Shown here: one piece after another, positions 43,690-52,914 of the stretch
Layout of the letters: each line of letters starts with the position of its first letter
Position numbering within the stretch: position 1 is the stretch's first letter
Assembly (NCBI GenBank): GCA_905233285.1
Contig: CAJODY010000004.1
Location: 52,167-116,166, forward strand
From: an uncultured Bacteroidaceae bacterium
Lineage (GTDB): Bacteria; Bacteroidota; Bacteroidia; Bacteroidales; Bacteroidaceae
DNA: 64,000 nt
Reading direction: 5' to 3'
Program-made: the position numbers and the translations under genes
Notes under the pieces: model-generated
Told to the model about the DNA's origin: nothing
Seen by the model: the letters and a program-made list of their open reading frames with translations, nothing else
Database searches by the model: none

Positions 43690-44083
43690 GAACATCGAAA
43701 AGCTCTAAATTCACTAATACCGAACTATGCGTACGGGTTTTATCTTTTGGGCGTTGAAGTTCACAAGCAGTCCTAACTTATAGCCAGTAATGGCTAAATA
43801 GTTAATGACCTGTGCTTCGTGAACTGGAAGAAGTTCATCGACTGCTTTTAGTTCTACAACTATCTTGTTGTAACATACAAAGTCGGCAATGTACTTCTGT
43901 TCGAGCTCTTCACCTTTATACATAATGGTGAAGCTCTTTTCACGCTCAAAAGGAATACCCGACTTTTTCCAAAAGTCCAGGGCCAAGCTCTTTATGAACC
44001 TCATAGATAGCTCCTGTTATCTTGTATGACTCCTCAGGGTACAAAAGTGACATTATTAGTTTCTTTCGTGTATTTAGATGTTA
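43690..44083. repeat. Inverted period-9 arrays bracketing the first GxxExxY gene (E4)
   Basis: Left edge AACATCGAAAAGCTCTAAAT, right edge TTTCGTGTATTTAGATGTT, which are reverse complements of one family. Between them lies only the decayed GxxExxY gene. The cassette sits exactly between fnlA and fnlB. Confidence 0.65.
43714..44053 (-). pseudogene. GxxExxY protein gene, broken by a short deletion
   Basis: From ATG 44053 the sequence reads MSLLYPEESYKITGAIYEVHKELGPGLLEK and then shifts frame; the family pattern continues in another frame as GIPFEREKSFTIMYKGEELEQKY to the end. Compared with the intact copy at 56115-56498, about 35 bases (the VYQEALEKELELQ segment) are missing, which both removes the motif Tyr and breaks the frame. 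The downstream 96-codon frame alone would lack the N-terminal third. Confidence 0.7.
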
Positions 44084-45286
44084 GACTTTCTCGAAGTAGG
44101 TGTCGGGCTTGTTGGGGTTGAAGATCTCGTTGCAGTACATGACTGTGACGAGGTTTTCTGTGTCACTGAGGTTGATGATGTTGTGGGTATAACCAGGCAA
44201 CATGTGAACGCACTGGATGTTATCGCCAGAGACTTCAAACTCAATGACTTCATCTGTCCCCAATTTACGTTCCTGTATCAAGCCATGACCGGAGACCACA
44301 ATGAAGAACTCCCACTTGGTGTTGTGCCAGTGCTGGCCTTTGGTGATGCCGGGCTTGGAGATGTTGATGCTTACCTGACCAGCATTAAGGGTATGAACCA
44401 ACTCTGTAAACGAGCCACGGTCATCCACGTTCATCTTCAATGGAAAAGCAACCTTCTCCTTGGGTAGGTAGCTGAGATAAGTAGAATAAAGTTTCTTTGC
44501 GAAACTGTTTTCAGGAATCTCAGGAATCATCAGGGTCTTGGGTTGCTCTGCAAAACTTTTCAAAAGCTCGACTATCTCGCCCAACGTTGCTTTGTGGGTT
44601 GTCGGCACATAACAATAGCGCCCAAGTGGACCATCCAGAACTTCAAGACCATCAAATTCACAACGATGCTCCTTTTCTTGAAGACAAGCAATCATCTCGT
44701 CTATGAGGTCGTCTATATACAGCAGTTCCAGTTCTATGCTGGGATCATTGACAGTATAAGGCAAGTCGTTCGCAAAGGCATTACAGAATGTTGCGACGGC
44801 ACTATTGTAGTTTGGGCGACACCACTTGCCAAAGAGATTTGGGAAACGGTAAATGAACACCCTTGCACCTATTTCTTTGCCGTACTCCAAGAACAGGTCT
44901 TCGCCAGCCTTTTTACTACGGCCGTATTCGCTATTACCAAAGCGACCAGTAAGAGATGCTTGTTGTGAGCTTGACAGCATCACTGGGCATTTGTTACCAT
45001 GCTTCTTCAACGTATCAAGCAGGGTTGATGCAAAACCGAAATTGCCCTGCATAAACTCTTTCTGGTTTTGAGGACGGTTTACACCTGCGAGATTGAAAAC
45101 GAAGTCTGCATTCTTGCAGTATTCGTCCAACTGCTCGGGAGTTGAGTCCAAGTCATATTCATAGACGGCCTCCACTGTCACGTCTCCATAGCAACGTGCC
45201 TTACCTTCCTTAATATTATTCAGCTGTGCACACAGGTTCTTACCGACAAAACCTTTGGCACCAGTCACTAGAATTTTCATATTCAT
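44081..45286 (-). CDS. fnlB: UDP-2-acetamido-2,6-dideoxyhexulose reductase (FnlB/CapF)
   Basis: A 401-residue two-domain protein: N-terminal SDR (ILVTGAKGFVGKNLCAQL, SSSQQASL, YGRSKKAGED) and C-terminal cupin (GITKGQHWHNTKWEFFIVVSG, HMLPGYTHNIINLSD). This domain pair is specific to CapF/FnlB, which reduces the 4-keto sugar made by FnlA on the way to UDP-L-FucNAc. Confidence 0.93.
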   Translation of the reverse strand: MNMKILVTGAKGFVGKNLCAQLNNIKEGKARCYGDVTVEAVYEYDLDSTPEQLDEYCKNADFVFNLAGVNRPQNQKEFMQGNFGFASTLLDTLKKHGNKCPVMLSSSQQASLTGRFGNSEYGRSKKAGEDLFLEYGKEIGARVFIYRFPNLFGKWCRPNYNSAVATFCNAFANDLPYTVNDPSIELELLYIDDLIDEMIACLQEKEHRCEFDGLEVLDGPLGRYCYVPTTHKATLGEIVELLKSFAEQPKTLMIPEIPENSFAKKLYSTYLSYLPKEKVAFPLKMNVDDRGSFTELVHTLNAGQVSINISKPGITKGQHWHNTKWEFFIVVSGHGLIQERKLGTDEVIEFEVSGDNIQCVHMLPGYTHNIINLSDTENLVTVMYCNEIFNPNKPDTYFEKV

Positions 45287-45298
45287 TCAAATTTCGCT

Positions 45299-45334
45299 GA
45301 TTACGCAGATTGAGCAGATTTCGCAGATTACAAC
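45299..45334. repeat. Left period-9 array of the second GxxExxY cassette
   Basis: GATTACGCA, GATTGAGCA, GATTTCGCA, GATTACAAC: four 9-base units ending at the 3' end of the GxxExxY gene. The right array (45707-45760) is of the same family in reverse complement. Confidence 0.75.
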
Positions 45335-45705
45335 CCATTAACCCGTCGGTGAATAGATGATGCTATATCGTCTGTTTCAAAGTTCACCAAAATACCGAGT
45401 TTTAGCCCAGTCATTTTCAGGTAGGTTTGTAACTGCTTGTAGAACACTTCGTTCACATGCTGCACTGCTTTCAATTCTACGATTACCTTCTTTTCTACTA
45501 ATATGTCTAGCCTATAAGCCTTGGGAATGGTGATACCACCATAAACAATAGGCAAGTACACCTGATTCTCCACCAAAAGACCTTCCTTTTCAAGTTCTAT
45601 CTTTAGTGCCGTCTCATAAGCACTTTCCAATAGCCCAGGCCCAAGGTTGTTGTACACATTGAATATGGCACCACGTATCTTATATGAAATTTCGTTTTCT
45701 GTCAT
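45328..45705 (-). CDS. GxxExxY protein, intact
   Basis: A 125-residue protein of the TIGR04256 family: GAIFNVYNNLGPGLLESAYETAL contains G-P-G-L-L-E-S-A-Y, followed by VEKKVIVELKAVQHVNEVFYKQLQTYLKMTGLKLGILVNF. The D-x-L-V-x-x-K ... E-L-K spacing recalls a PD-(D/E)XK fold. Biological role unknown. It is inserted between fnlB and fnlC with period-9 arrays on both sides. Confidence 0.85.
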   Translation of the reverse strand: MTENEISYKIRGAIFNVYNNLGPGLLESAYETALKIELEKEGLLVENQVYLPIVYGGITIPKAYRLDILVEKKVIVELKAVQHVNEVFYKQLQTYLKMTGLKLGILVNFETDDIASSIHRRVNGL

Positions 45706-45706
45706 A

Positions 45707-45760
45707 AATCTGCGCTATCTGCCATATCAGCGTTATCTGCCATATCAGCGTTATCTGCGA
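45707..45760. repeat. Right period-9 array of the second GxxExxY cassette
   Basis: AATCTGCGC, TATCTGCCA, TATCAGCGT, TATCTGCCA, TATCAGCGT, TATCTGCGA: six 9-base units, two of them duplicated as an 18-mer. It ends directly in front of the fnlC stop codon. Confidence 0.8.
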
Positions 45761-45766
45761 GAAGTT

Positions 45767-46927
45767 CTAGAACTTCCTCCAGACCATCTTATTTACAATA
45801 CCCACATAGCTTTGGATAATCTTTACCACCTTGGTAGAGACGTTTTCCTCGATGTAGTCGGGAACGGGAATGCCGTAGTCACCATTCTGGTTCAGGGTCA
45901 CTGCGGTATCTACCGCCTGTAGCAATGACTTTTCATCAATACCTGCAATGATGAAGCAAGCCTTATCGATAGCCTCGGGACGCTCGGTAGAGGTACGGAT
46001 GCAGATGGCAGGGAACGGATGACCAACAGAGGTGAAGAAACTGCTCTCCTCGGGCAGGGTGCCGGAATCTGAAACTACTGCAAAAGCATTCATCTGGAGG
46101 CAGTTGTAGTCGTGGAAGCCAAGAGGTTCGTGCTGGATGACGCGAGCATCTAACTTGAAACCTGAATCTTGAATCCTTTTCCTACTCCTGGGATGACAGG
46201 AGTACAGGATGGGCATATCGTACTTTTCAGCCATCTTATTGATAGCGGTGAAGAGACTCATAAAGTTCTTCTCGGTATCAATGTTCTCTTCACGGTGGGC
46301 GCTCAGAAGGATATACTTGCCCTTCTCCAAGCCAAGACGCTTGTGGATGTCGCTTGCCTCAATCTCAGCAAGGTTCTGATGCAGCACCTCGGCCATCGGA
46401 CTACCAGTAACGTAGGTACGCTCCTTGGGCAGACCGCAGTCGGCGAGATAACGACGGGCGTGTTCAGAGTACGCCATATTCACATCGCTGATGATATCGA
46501 CGATGCGGCGGTTGGTCTCCTCCGGCAGGCACTCATCCTTGCAGCGGTTGCCCGCCTCCATGTGGAAGATGGGGATATGCAGGCGCTTGGCACCAATCAC
46601 GGACAAACAAGAGTTCGTATCACCCAACACAAGCACTGCATCAGGCTTGGTCTCAACCATCACCTTATATGACTTGTCGATGATGTTACCCATCGTAGAA
46701 CCGAGGTCATCACCCACAGCCTCCATATAGATATCAGGATCTGCCAACTTCAGGTCCTTAAAGAATACCCCATTGAGGTTATAGTCATAATTCTGACCGG
46801 TATGTGCCAGGAGACAGTCAAAGTACTGACGGCACTTGTTAATTAACGCCGCCAAACGGATAATCTCCGGGCGCGTTCCAACAATTATCAGAAGCTTCAG
46901 CTTCCCATTCTCTTTAAATTTTGCCAT
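45767..46927 (-). CDS. fnlC: UDP-N-acetylglucosamine 2-epimerase family (FnlC/CapG)
   Basis: A 386-residue GT-B-fold epimerase: LLIIVGTRPEIIRLAALINKC, LLAHTGQNYDYNLNGVFFKDL, VLVLGDTNSCLSVIGAKRLHIPIFHMEAGNRC, SAHREENIDTEKNF, DSGTLPEESSFF. The FnlC form acts last in UDP-L-FucNAc synthesis. It is the first of fnlC-fnlB-fnlA in the direction of transcription. Confidence 0.92.
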   Translation of the reverse strand: MAKFKENGKLKLLIIVGTRPEIIRLAALINKCRQYFDCLLAHTGQNYDYNLNGVFFKDLKLADPDIYMEAVGDDLGSTMGNIIDKSYKVMVETKPDAVLVLGDTNSCLSVIGAKRLHIPIFHMEAGNRCKDECLPEETNRRIVDIISDVNMAYSEHARRYLADCGLPKERTYVTGSPMAEVLHQNLAEIEASDIHKRLGLEKGKYILLSAHREENIDTEKNFMSLFTAINKMAEKYDMPILYSCHPRSRKRIQDSGFKLDARVIQHEPLGFHDYNCLQMNAFAVVSDSGTLPEESSFFTSVGHPFPAICIRTSTERPEAIDKACFIIAGIDEKSLLQAVDTAVTLNQNGDYGIPVPDYIEENVSTKVVKIIQSYVGIVNKMVWRKF

Positions 46928-46991
46928 TATTTTTGTATTTTTATCTTATTTCAAACTTCCCTTAACAAAAGCATCTGGCGAACCAATCAGG

Positions 46992-47624
46992 TTACATACC
47001 AAACAACTCATTCATCAGTTGCTTCGGTTGCTTGGCATCGCTGCGCTGAATGTCACGTACCATAGCTAAAGAGGTCTTTTTCAGTGCATCAATGACCTCG
47101 ATAACCTCCGGACAGTCCAACGGGCTATATGTAATGAGTTTCACATAGTCGAAGTTATACAACCTTACCGAAAGAAACCATTCCTTGAGTTGGTGCTCCC
47201 AACCTATAGTAGTAAGATACGGTTTAGTACAATCCTGATTATCCTCGTGCATGCCATAGACGGCAGCGACATGAGGATATTTCTTGCAGAAGGGTTTCGA
47301 CAGCATGACATAGCCTGCACCGGGATAGGGTTCTGCAGCAGCACGCTGTGCGAAGTCGAAAATGTTACCCCAGTAGCAGGTGGCCTGTGTGTAGCCGTTC
47401 TGCTCCAGAAAGTTGAAATAGACGATGAAATAAAGGCCATCGTCCAAAGGGAGCGTGACTTCGAAGACACGGGGACGCACCAGTCGAGTGGCACAATAGG
47501 ACTCCTTCATTGGGGAATATTTGGCAGGATGCTTGGTAAAGGCCGGAAGAAACTTGACGGGACCGTCCTCGCGCTCTGCACGCTGGGCTTCCTCAATCGC
47601 GTCCATGCGGTCTTTCGTAATCAT
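46992..47624 (-). CDS. Conserved-looking hypothetical protein, 210 aa
   Basis: Unrecognised. Soluble, aromatic-rich: YCATRLVRPRVFEVTLPLDDGLYFIVYFNFLEQNGY, GYVMLSKPFCKKYPHVAAVYGMHEDNQDC, and a final helix IEVIDALKKTSLAMVRDIQR. Coding character is convincing. The frame is open for 21 codons upstream of the start (...YGFDNEKKTRTPLDAVID) with no other start codon, and that stretch continues in frame from the stop of the gene at 47688, so a former fusion by readthrough or mutation is conceivable. Confidence 0.5.
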   Translation of the reverse strand: MITKDRMDAIEEAQRAEREDGPVKFLPAFTKHPAKYSPMKESYCATRLVRPRVFEVTLPLDDGLYFIVYFNFLEQNGYTQATCYWGNIFDFAQRAAAEPYPGAGYVMLSKPFCKKYPHVAAVYGMHEDNQDCTKPYLTTIGWEHQLKEWFLSVRLYNFDYVKLITYSPLDCPEVIEVIDALKKTSLAMVRDIQRSDAKQPKQLMNELFGM

Positions 47625-47687
47625 ATCGATAACGGCATCGAGCGGTGTTCTCGTCTTCTTTTCGTTGTCGAAGCCATAAAATGATTA

Positions 47688-47981
47688 TTATTGTTTTACT
47701 ATCATCTTTAAAAGATGTTTCATCATCTCATTAGACAATTCTTGGTCAATCTTCATCTTTTGATTCTGGAGAGCTATCAGCAATTGATATATCTGGTTCT
47801 TATAATTGTATTCATCAACTGTGAGATATCCACGTCTCTGCCATACCATAATAATGTAATTATAGGTAGCACACAACTGCTGCCACATCCCTGCAAGTTG
47901 CATCTCCTTCCCCACCTTGTCTAATATAGACCAGCGGGAATAAGCCTCATCAAACTGCTCAAAAATATTATTTGCCATCAA
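47688..47981 (-). CDS. Small helical hypothetical protein
   Basis: 97 residues, predicted all-helical: FDEAYSRWSILDKVGKEMQLAGMWQQLCATYNYIIMVWQRRG and a second helical half ending MMKHLLKMIVKQ. No family recognised. It lies between the PD-(D/E)XK-like gene and the 210-residue unknown. Confidence 0.5.
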   Translation of the reverse strand: MMANNIFEQFDEAYSRWSILDKVGKEMQLAGMWQQLCATYNYIIMVWQRRGYLTVDEYNYKNQIYQLLIALQNQKMKIDQELSNEMMKHLLKMIVKQ

Positions 47982-48078
47982 GAATTAACTTTGTTGACTT
48001 TTCTCACGCTCGGCAATACTCAAACAAGTTTGGAACTGCGCTCGCTTACTCGAAAAGTTAGAGAATTAGAGAAATTTT

Positions 48079-48705
48079 TTACGGTATCGTTACCAACTGC
48101 TGGAGCTTTATGCCTGTCTCAAGGCGGAAATACTCCAAATGGTTGTTACGTGACGGATTCATCTTGGGATAGCTATTCATGCATATTGTGCAATGCTGAT
48201 GGTTTACCTTGAAGTAGCGGTGAAGCGGAGTGTGCTTCTTAGCCATTTTGTATCGCAGATTGTTGATAAATCCACACAATTGCATCATTCCAGCACTAAA
48301 ATCACTCCACAGCTGATCGTCTAATACGGAAGTCACATTCATCTTAAATTCTACAAACCAAAGGTCATTGCGGTCGAAGACTATACTGTCACATCGTCCC
48401 TGAGGATAGTTGAAATCAGACATGTAATTGCGACATCCGAAACGAATCAAACCACCATCAACGCAAATATGATAAGCGAACCAGTTAATAACCGCCAGAG
48501 CGTCGGGCCGTGGTGTTTTGCAGACAAGACAACGGTGTTTGTTCTGGTCGTCATAAACGTAGGATACTGGTGTGGTAATCCGGTGTATCTGATACTTCTC
48601 CTTACACTTGACATCGTCATGCGTCCTGTTATGATATGTCTGCCATTCCTTCACCCATAATTTGTGCGGAAAGCACATAGACAATGAACTTTTAAAACGT
48701 CGCAT
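48079..48705 (-). CDS. Predicted PD-(D/E)XK nuclease, partner of the ATPase
   Basis: A 208-residue protein with a nuclease-like core: GRCDSIVFDRNDLWFVEFKMN gives D106, E119 and K121 in D-x12-E-x-K spacing. Three Cys pairs (CLVCK at 59-63, CTIC at 172-175, others) may bind zinc. The start follows the ATPase stop by 2 bases, so the two are translationally coupled. ATPase-plus-nuclease pairs of this kind are typical of anti-phage systems. The nuclease call is from motif spacing only. Confidence 0.6.
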   Translation of the reverse strand: MRRFKSSLSMCFPHKLWVKEWQTYHNRTHDDVKCKEKYQIHRITTPVSYVYDDQNKHRCLVCKTPRPDALAVINWFAYHICVDGGLIRFGCRNYMSDFNYPQGRCDSIVFDRNDLWFVEFKMNVTSVLDDQLWSDFSAGMMQLCGFINNLRYKMAKKHTPLHRYFKVNHQHCTICMNSYPKMNPSRNNHLEYFRLETGIKLQQLVTIP

Positions 48706-48707
48706 GT

Positions 48708-50039
48708 TTACATCAGGTTGTAAAGGAAGGCAAAGTCATCATTCAACTTCTCGGTTTCTGAATCGAAAAAGTTGTCGCCAATCAGTTTGGTTGTATTATC
48801 CTTGATAGACTGGCAATACACGTCACGTGACGGGTCTAAAGAATAGGCCTCGAAACGGTCGGCATTGATACCCAAGAATTCTTGGTTAGCTGTATTCAAC
48901 GTTTCTGACAGGAAATGTTGCTCCAGTTCCTCACGCTTTGACGGATGTGCCTTCAAGACCTTGGAATAATAGAGCATATTATTGAACGTGGAAAGCACAT
49001 AAGGGCTGTGAGTGGTGACAATCATCTGAGAGTGACAGTGGTTAGCAATGAGTACCATTAACTCTATCAGCAGCTTCTGTGCCTCGGGATATATATGGGC
49101 CTCTGGCTCTTCGATAATACGAGTGGTATCAATATTGTTACAGAGGATAAATATCATATCTTGGATGATTCGGATAGACTCCTGCTGACCAGAAGATGCA
49201 TTACCAAGGGATACGGAATTCTTATCGTCAACTTGAATGCTCTCGGTGCCATTCTCGTTCTTGTAGTTGCCCTTCAATATCATCTTGGCAATCTTCAGCA
49301 CCAGTTGTCCAAAAGGATTATCCAACTTCTGTCGGTAGCCGTTTGAGAAGAAATCAACAAGTCGCTTACTGTGCAGCATAAAGGAACGGATGATTTCCTC
49401 CTCGTTGCCACCTATGTGCTTCTGCTTGTCGCTCAACTGCCCAAAGAATAGCATCTGGAACTGCTCGGAGAAAGATACTGTGATATTTCTTCCTGCTGGG
49501 ATATATAGCCCAATCTTAACATCTTCAAAGGTGTCACAAGATTCTTTCAATACCCGTCCATAGAACTCGGTCCTAATTTTCATCTCATTGGCTGGATCCT
49601 GTGCAATTAACTCCTTGGATTGCTTCTGGAAAGCAAGTAATTTCTCTGTAGAGGCCGTCAGCGAGTCGTGCATGGACTGGCTAAATCCGACCATCACCTT
49701 ATCGTCCTTAACACTGAAATGCAAACTCTTATTTTTCTCAGAGGACAAAAGGAATTGTGTTCGGAAATTAGGATCAGGTATCTCGTTATAGGAGAAATAC
49801 TCCTGAAACTTGCTTATGATTCGGATATTGAAGTTGACCATAAAAACATCACCCGTCATCTCTGGAGCATCAACACTGAACATATCTATATAGAACTGCT
49901 GAATAAACTTGAAAAAGTATATCAGCTTGGCTATAGTACTCTTACCCGATGCCTGAGGGCCAATGAGCAACAGGAAGTCCTTGACCTCAATCTCAGCATG
50001 GGTAATCTGCTTGAAATTATCAACAATTAGTTTTTGCAT
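48708..50039 (-). CDS. AAA/OLD-like ATPase (AAA_15/21 type)
   Basis: A 443-residue ATPase: Walker A LLLIGPQASGKSTIAKLIY (G27-S34), signature-like GNASSGQQESIRIIQDM, Walker B TTRIIEEPEAHIYPEAQKLLIEL, and H-loop MIVTTHSPYVLSTFNN. No TOPRIM domain follows, unlike OLD/GajA. It lies in a three-gene unit with a helical protein upstream (8-base gap) and a PD-(D/E)XK-like protein downstream. Confidence 0.85.
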   Translation of the reverse strand: MQKLIVDNFKQITHAEIEVKDFLLLIGPQASGKSTIAKLIYFFKFIQQFYIDMFSVDAPEMTGDVFMVNFNIRIISKFQEYFSYNEIPDPNFRTQFLLSSEKNKSLHFSVKDDKVMVGFSQSMHDSLTASTEKLLAFQKQSKELIAQDPANEMKIRTEFYGRVLKESCDTFEDVKIGLYIPAGRNITVSFSEQFQMLFFGQLSDKQKHIGGNEEEIIRSFMLHSKRLVDFFSNGYRQKLDNPFGQLVLKIAKMILKGNYKNENGTESIQVDDKNSVSLGNASSGQQESIRIIQDMIFILCNNIDTTRIIEEPEAHIYPEAQKLLIELMVLIANHCHSQMIVTTHSPYVLSTFNNMLYYSKVLKAHPSKREELEQHFLSETLNTANQEFLGINADRFEAYSLDPSRDVYCQSIKDNTTKLIGDNFFDSETEKLNDDFAFLYNLM

Positions 50040-50047
50040 AACTATAT

Positions 50048-50767
50048 TTAAATGTTATTACATACTTTCTTGACAATATCGATATCATAAAGATGAATAA
50101 AATCTTCTAGTCTATCATCAATGTCCTCTATTTGGTCAATATAAATGGAAAGTGCCAATACTAAAGTTATGGTGAAAGCATCATAGAGTTCATGCGAAGA
50201 ATTTAGCTGCGGGCCAAAATCTGTAGTATTTTCCTCAATGTGCAACAATGAGTAACTTTGGCCTACCCCATCTGAGTTCGGGTGCACGAACTCACACAGG
50301 TAGCTGTAATACTGCTGAAAGCCGGGATATGATTCTTCTGCTCGCTTTACATGCTTGCCTATCCGCTCAGCCTTTAATCTTTCGTCATCTGGTTCTATGT
50401 ACGGGTCATCTTTCCTATAATTGTTTCCAAACAGCAACCGCATTAACTGGTTATCATCGTCTTTAACCACTTCTTTTCTCTCAACGACATCTTGAACTAC
50501 TTCTGCAAGTTTAATTGTTATTGCTGCATTTTCCATTGCACTTCTGACAAGCATCAATGCAGGATGTGTTAAGTCAGACTCAAACAATAGAATCGCAGCT
50601 TCTGCACACTCCTTCATCCGCCAGTTCATCGCATTGACAATTGTCATCACTTTGTATGGCAACTTTGACAGATTTGAATACTCCTTGTTCTGCATTGATG
50701 CCACACAATGTTTTGAGAGTTCTGCAATAAGTTCTTTGGCTTTTACTATGTTTTTATGCTCAACCAT
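50048..50767 (-). CDS. Helical DUF5677/HEPN-like protein
   Basis: 239 residues from the Met at 50767; a longer version from 50851 adds a basic, poorly conserved-looking leader. All-helical, with CAEAAILLFESDLTHPALMLVRSAMENAAITIKL and later YYSYLCEFVHPNSDG, resembling DUF5677 (R/E helix, then H-P-N). The last helices are strongly acidic. First gene of the ATPase operon; may be the sensor or regulator. Family assignment is tentative. Confidence 0.55.
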   Translation of the reverse strand: MVEHKNIVKAKELIAELSKHCVASMQNKEYSNLSKLPYKVMTIVNAMNWRMKECAEAAILLFESDLTHPALMLVRSAMENAAITIKLAEVVQDVVERKEVVKDDDNQLMRLLFGNNYRKDDPYIEPDDERLKAERIGKHVKRAEESYPGFQQYYSYLCEFVHPNSDGVGQSYSLLHIEENTTDFGPQLNSSHELYDAFTITLVLALSIYIDQIEDIDDRLEDFIHLYDIDIVKKVCNNI

Positions 50768-50974
50768 TCTTTTTTGAGTTGTTGCGGCTTCGCCTCTTAA
50801 AACAACCCGCTCTCTTCGTAAGATGTGTGCGACACCGCTTTGCAGAATCATAATGTGGCAAATGCCTCTTTGAGATTCTTATGACTGGAGGCAAGCTCCT
50901 GTAAGATTACCCTGTAACAAGCGTATCCTTCTAATAATCATTCTTTTATTTTGAACTCTATTATTATGTAATCA

Positions 50975-51613
50975 CTATGCATTATCTGCAAAACTGACAC
51001 CAAACAAAGACAAAATAGAAGCTATACTACCAATAAAACCAACTATTCCTCCTACGTATGCAATGATAGTAGATATCTTACCATTTACTTTGAATTGTTT
51101 GAAACCTATCATCTGCATAAGGTATGTCAAAAGTTGAATCAGTACCTCTATTCCTCTAAAAGGCCAAAATATTACAGGTAAAAGCAATTGAGCAATTAAG
51201 TGCCATTTACGGCTTTTACGCTTTTCGTCCCATATCAGATAGTTTGCATATGCACGGCGATATAGATTTTCAAATGTTTGAAAAGAAAAATAATTGTTAT
51301 ATCTTATTTTTGCTCCTATTTCTGCAACAGGCGAGTCATAAATATCCTCATCTAAGATACGAGACACCTGCTCGGATTTCCTTATGAAAAAAACTTCTTC
51401 AACACCATTATTCTGATTCTTTTGGAATTTATTCTTGAATATAGAAGCATTCGTAAAGTAAGACTCCAATATCTTTGGTTCTGAATACCATACTACATAT
51501 ATAAGATATAGTAATCTAAAAAGACCCAAAACACTTATAACACACAGTATCCATAATCCAACTTGGGAATAAGAGGATATACTTTCGTACCATGTATTTA
51601 TTGAATCGAACAT
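50975..51613 (-). CDS. Membrane protein of unknown function, 212 aa
   Basis: It has about three hydrophobic regions: VGLWILCVISVLGLFRLLYLIYV near the N-terminus, LIAQLLLPVIFWPFRGIEVLIQLLTYLM, and TIIAYVGGIVGFIGSIASIL at the C-terminus. The stretch between the first and second is soluble and charged. No family recognised. Pairs with the next membrane gene (67-base gap). Confidence 0.55.
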   Translation of the reverse strand: MFDSINTWYESISSYSQVGLWILCVISVLGLFRLLYLIYVVWYSEPKILESYFTNASIFKNKFQKNQNNGVEEVFFIRKSEQVSRILDEDIYDSPVAEIGAKIRYNNYFSFQTFENLYRRAYANYLIWDEKRKSRKWHLIAQLLLPVIFWPFRGIEVLIQLLTYLMQMIGFKQFKVNGKISTIIAYVGGIVGFIGSIASILSLFGVSFADNA

Positions 51614-51680
51614 TTTAAATAATGTATGTTAGAATATACGGAGTTTTGTTGAATAAAATCCTATATAAATTATTTTCGTA

Positions 51681-52664
51681 TTAGAAATTAAGAAATTCCA
51701 CACGAGTCATTATTTGAGGCATAGAAGGATAGAATCTTGCCACGATATTTTCATATACCTGAATTACCTGATTAGAGTATTCCTCATCTCTAGGGTTGTA
51801 TAATGAAAAAATCTCACTGTAGAAATCAAACAATAAAAGACTTTCCTCGTCATGGTGGTTTATATTCTGTAAAACACTCATAACATCAGCCTTTATCTTC
51901 TCACAAGCCTTAATCACTGATTCCTCATCTGATAATGGTTTTGATGATTTCACCTGCATAATGCCGTATGTATGGGGCTTCTTGGAGAAATGAAATAACC
52001 TTCGCTCCATGAATCTTGCGATTGCAGGTCGATTGAAATCTTCATATACCATTATAGAATATACAACTGCCTTGTAAAAGTCAGACGAGAACTGATTATC
52101 AATGATATTTCCGAATTTCTTCTTGAACGTGTTTACTTTGTTATATGTATATTTCTTAATACGTCTATCCGCCCCTTCACGCGAGAAGTTCATCTTATTA
52201 AAGATGCTGTACAAGAACAAGATAATAAGTATCCAAAGTTGCTCAAGCAGAGCCTTTGGCGAAGGCAATACGGATTCTACTTTATCAATGATACTATTGA
52301 CCCAGAACGCTAATGCAATGGAACTAACCCAATACAGAATCTGAACTTTCCAATTCAATAATGGCAACCGGCCACGAACTGTTATATATAAAAAGCGGTA
52401 TATCCAGTAATATATTACAATCAAATAAAGGTTTTTACATAGAAGGTCCAATCCTAAATTCTGAAATAATACTGCCAAGAGTATTATATAAACTATTGGA
52501 GCTAAGACCTTAAAAAGATAATTGAATAATGGCGCCGTATCGTCTTGTAAGCTAACAGACATTTGAACATATCCAAAATCCAAAGGCTTGGACTTTGCAC
52601 CAATCCAATTGACTATGTAAAACAGTACAATCGCAAGCGCAATTCTTATAAGTTGTAGTTCCAT
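51681..52664 (-). CDS. Membrane protein of unknown function, 327 aa
   Basis: Five hydrophobic segments fill the first 160 residues (for example IRIALAIVLFYIVNWIG, LWILIILFLYSIF). A cytosolic-looking C-terminal half follows (FSSDFYKAVVYSIMVYEDFNRPAIARFMERRLF). No enzyme motif recognised. A membrane-anchored sensor or effector in the accessory block is possible. Confidence 0.55.
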   Translation of the reverse strand: MELQLIRIALAIVLFYIVNWIGAKSKPLDFGYVQMSVSLQDDTAPLFNYLFKVLAPIVYIILLAVLFQNLGLDLLCKNLYLIVIYYWIYRFLYITVRGRLPLLNWKVQILYWVSSIALAFWVNSIIDKVESVLPSPKALLEQLWILIILFLYSIFNKMNFSREGADRRIKKYTYNKVNTFKKKFGNIIDNQFSSDFYKAVVYSIMVYEDFNRPAIARFMERRLFHFSKKPHTYGIMQVKSSKPLSDEESVIKACEKIKADVMSVLQNINHHDEESLLLFDFYSEIFSLYNPRDEEYSNQVIQVYENIVARFYPSMPQIMTRVEFLNF

Positions 52665-52914
52665 TAATATAGTTTATATCGTATGCTCAAAAGTCTAAGC
52701 AACAATTCTTTTATTTTTTGATATCAATTCCCAAACTCAATCTAATGCTAGAGAGAAATACAAATTTACTTATCTCCTTTATCTTTACGGACTCTCTTTA
52801 CTGTGTGCTTGAGTTTGCCTATGAAGAAGTTAATCTCCAGCGTCGTCTTCTCTGCCCGCTCACCCATCGATGCGAGCACTGTGCTCGGTTTGGCGTCGAT
52901 TGAGGAGAATCTCA

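Noticed and set aside
46141-46180. Possible period-7 array inside fnlC
   Set aside because: Four TAACTTG/AATCTTG-like units are visible, but the encoded residues look like normal family length and may be chance.
48079-50039. Calling the ATPase pair Gabija or PARIS
   Set aside because: The ATPase has no TOPRIM domain, there is no UvrD-like helicase, and the partner is not DUF4435-like; a known name would be misleading.
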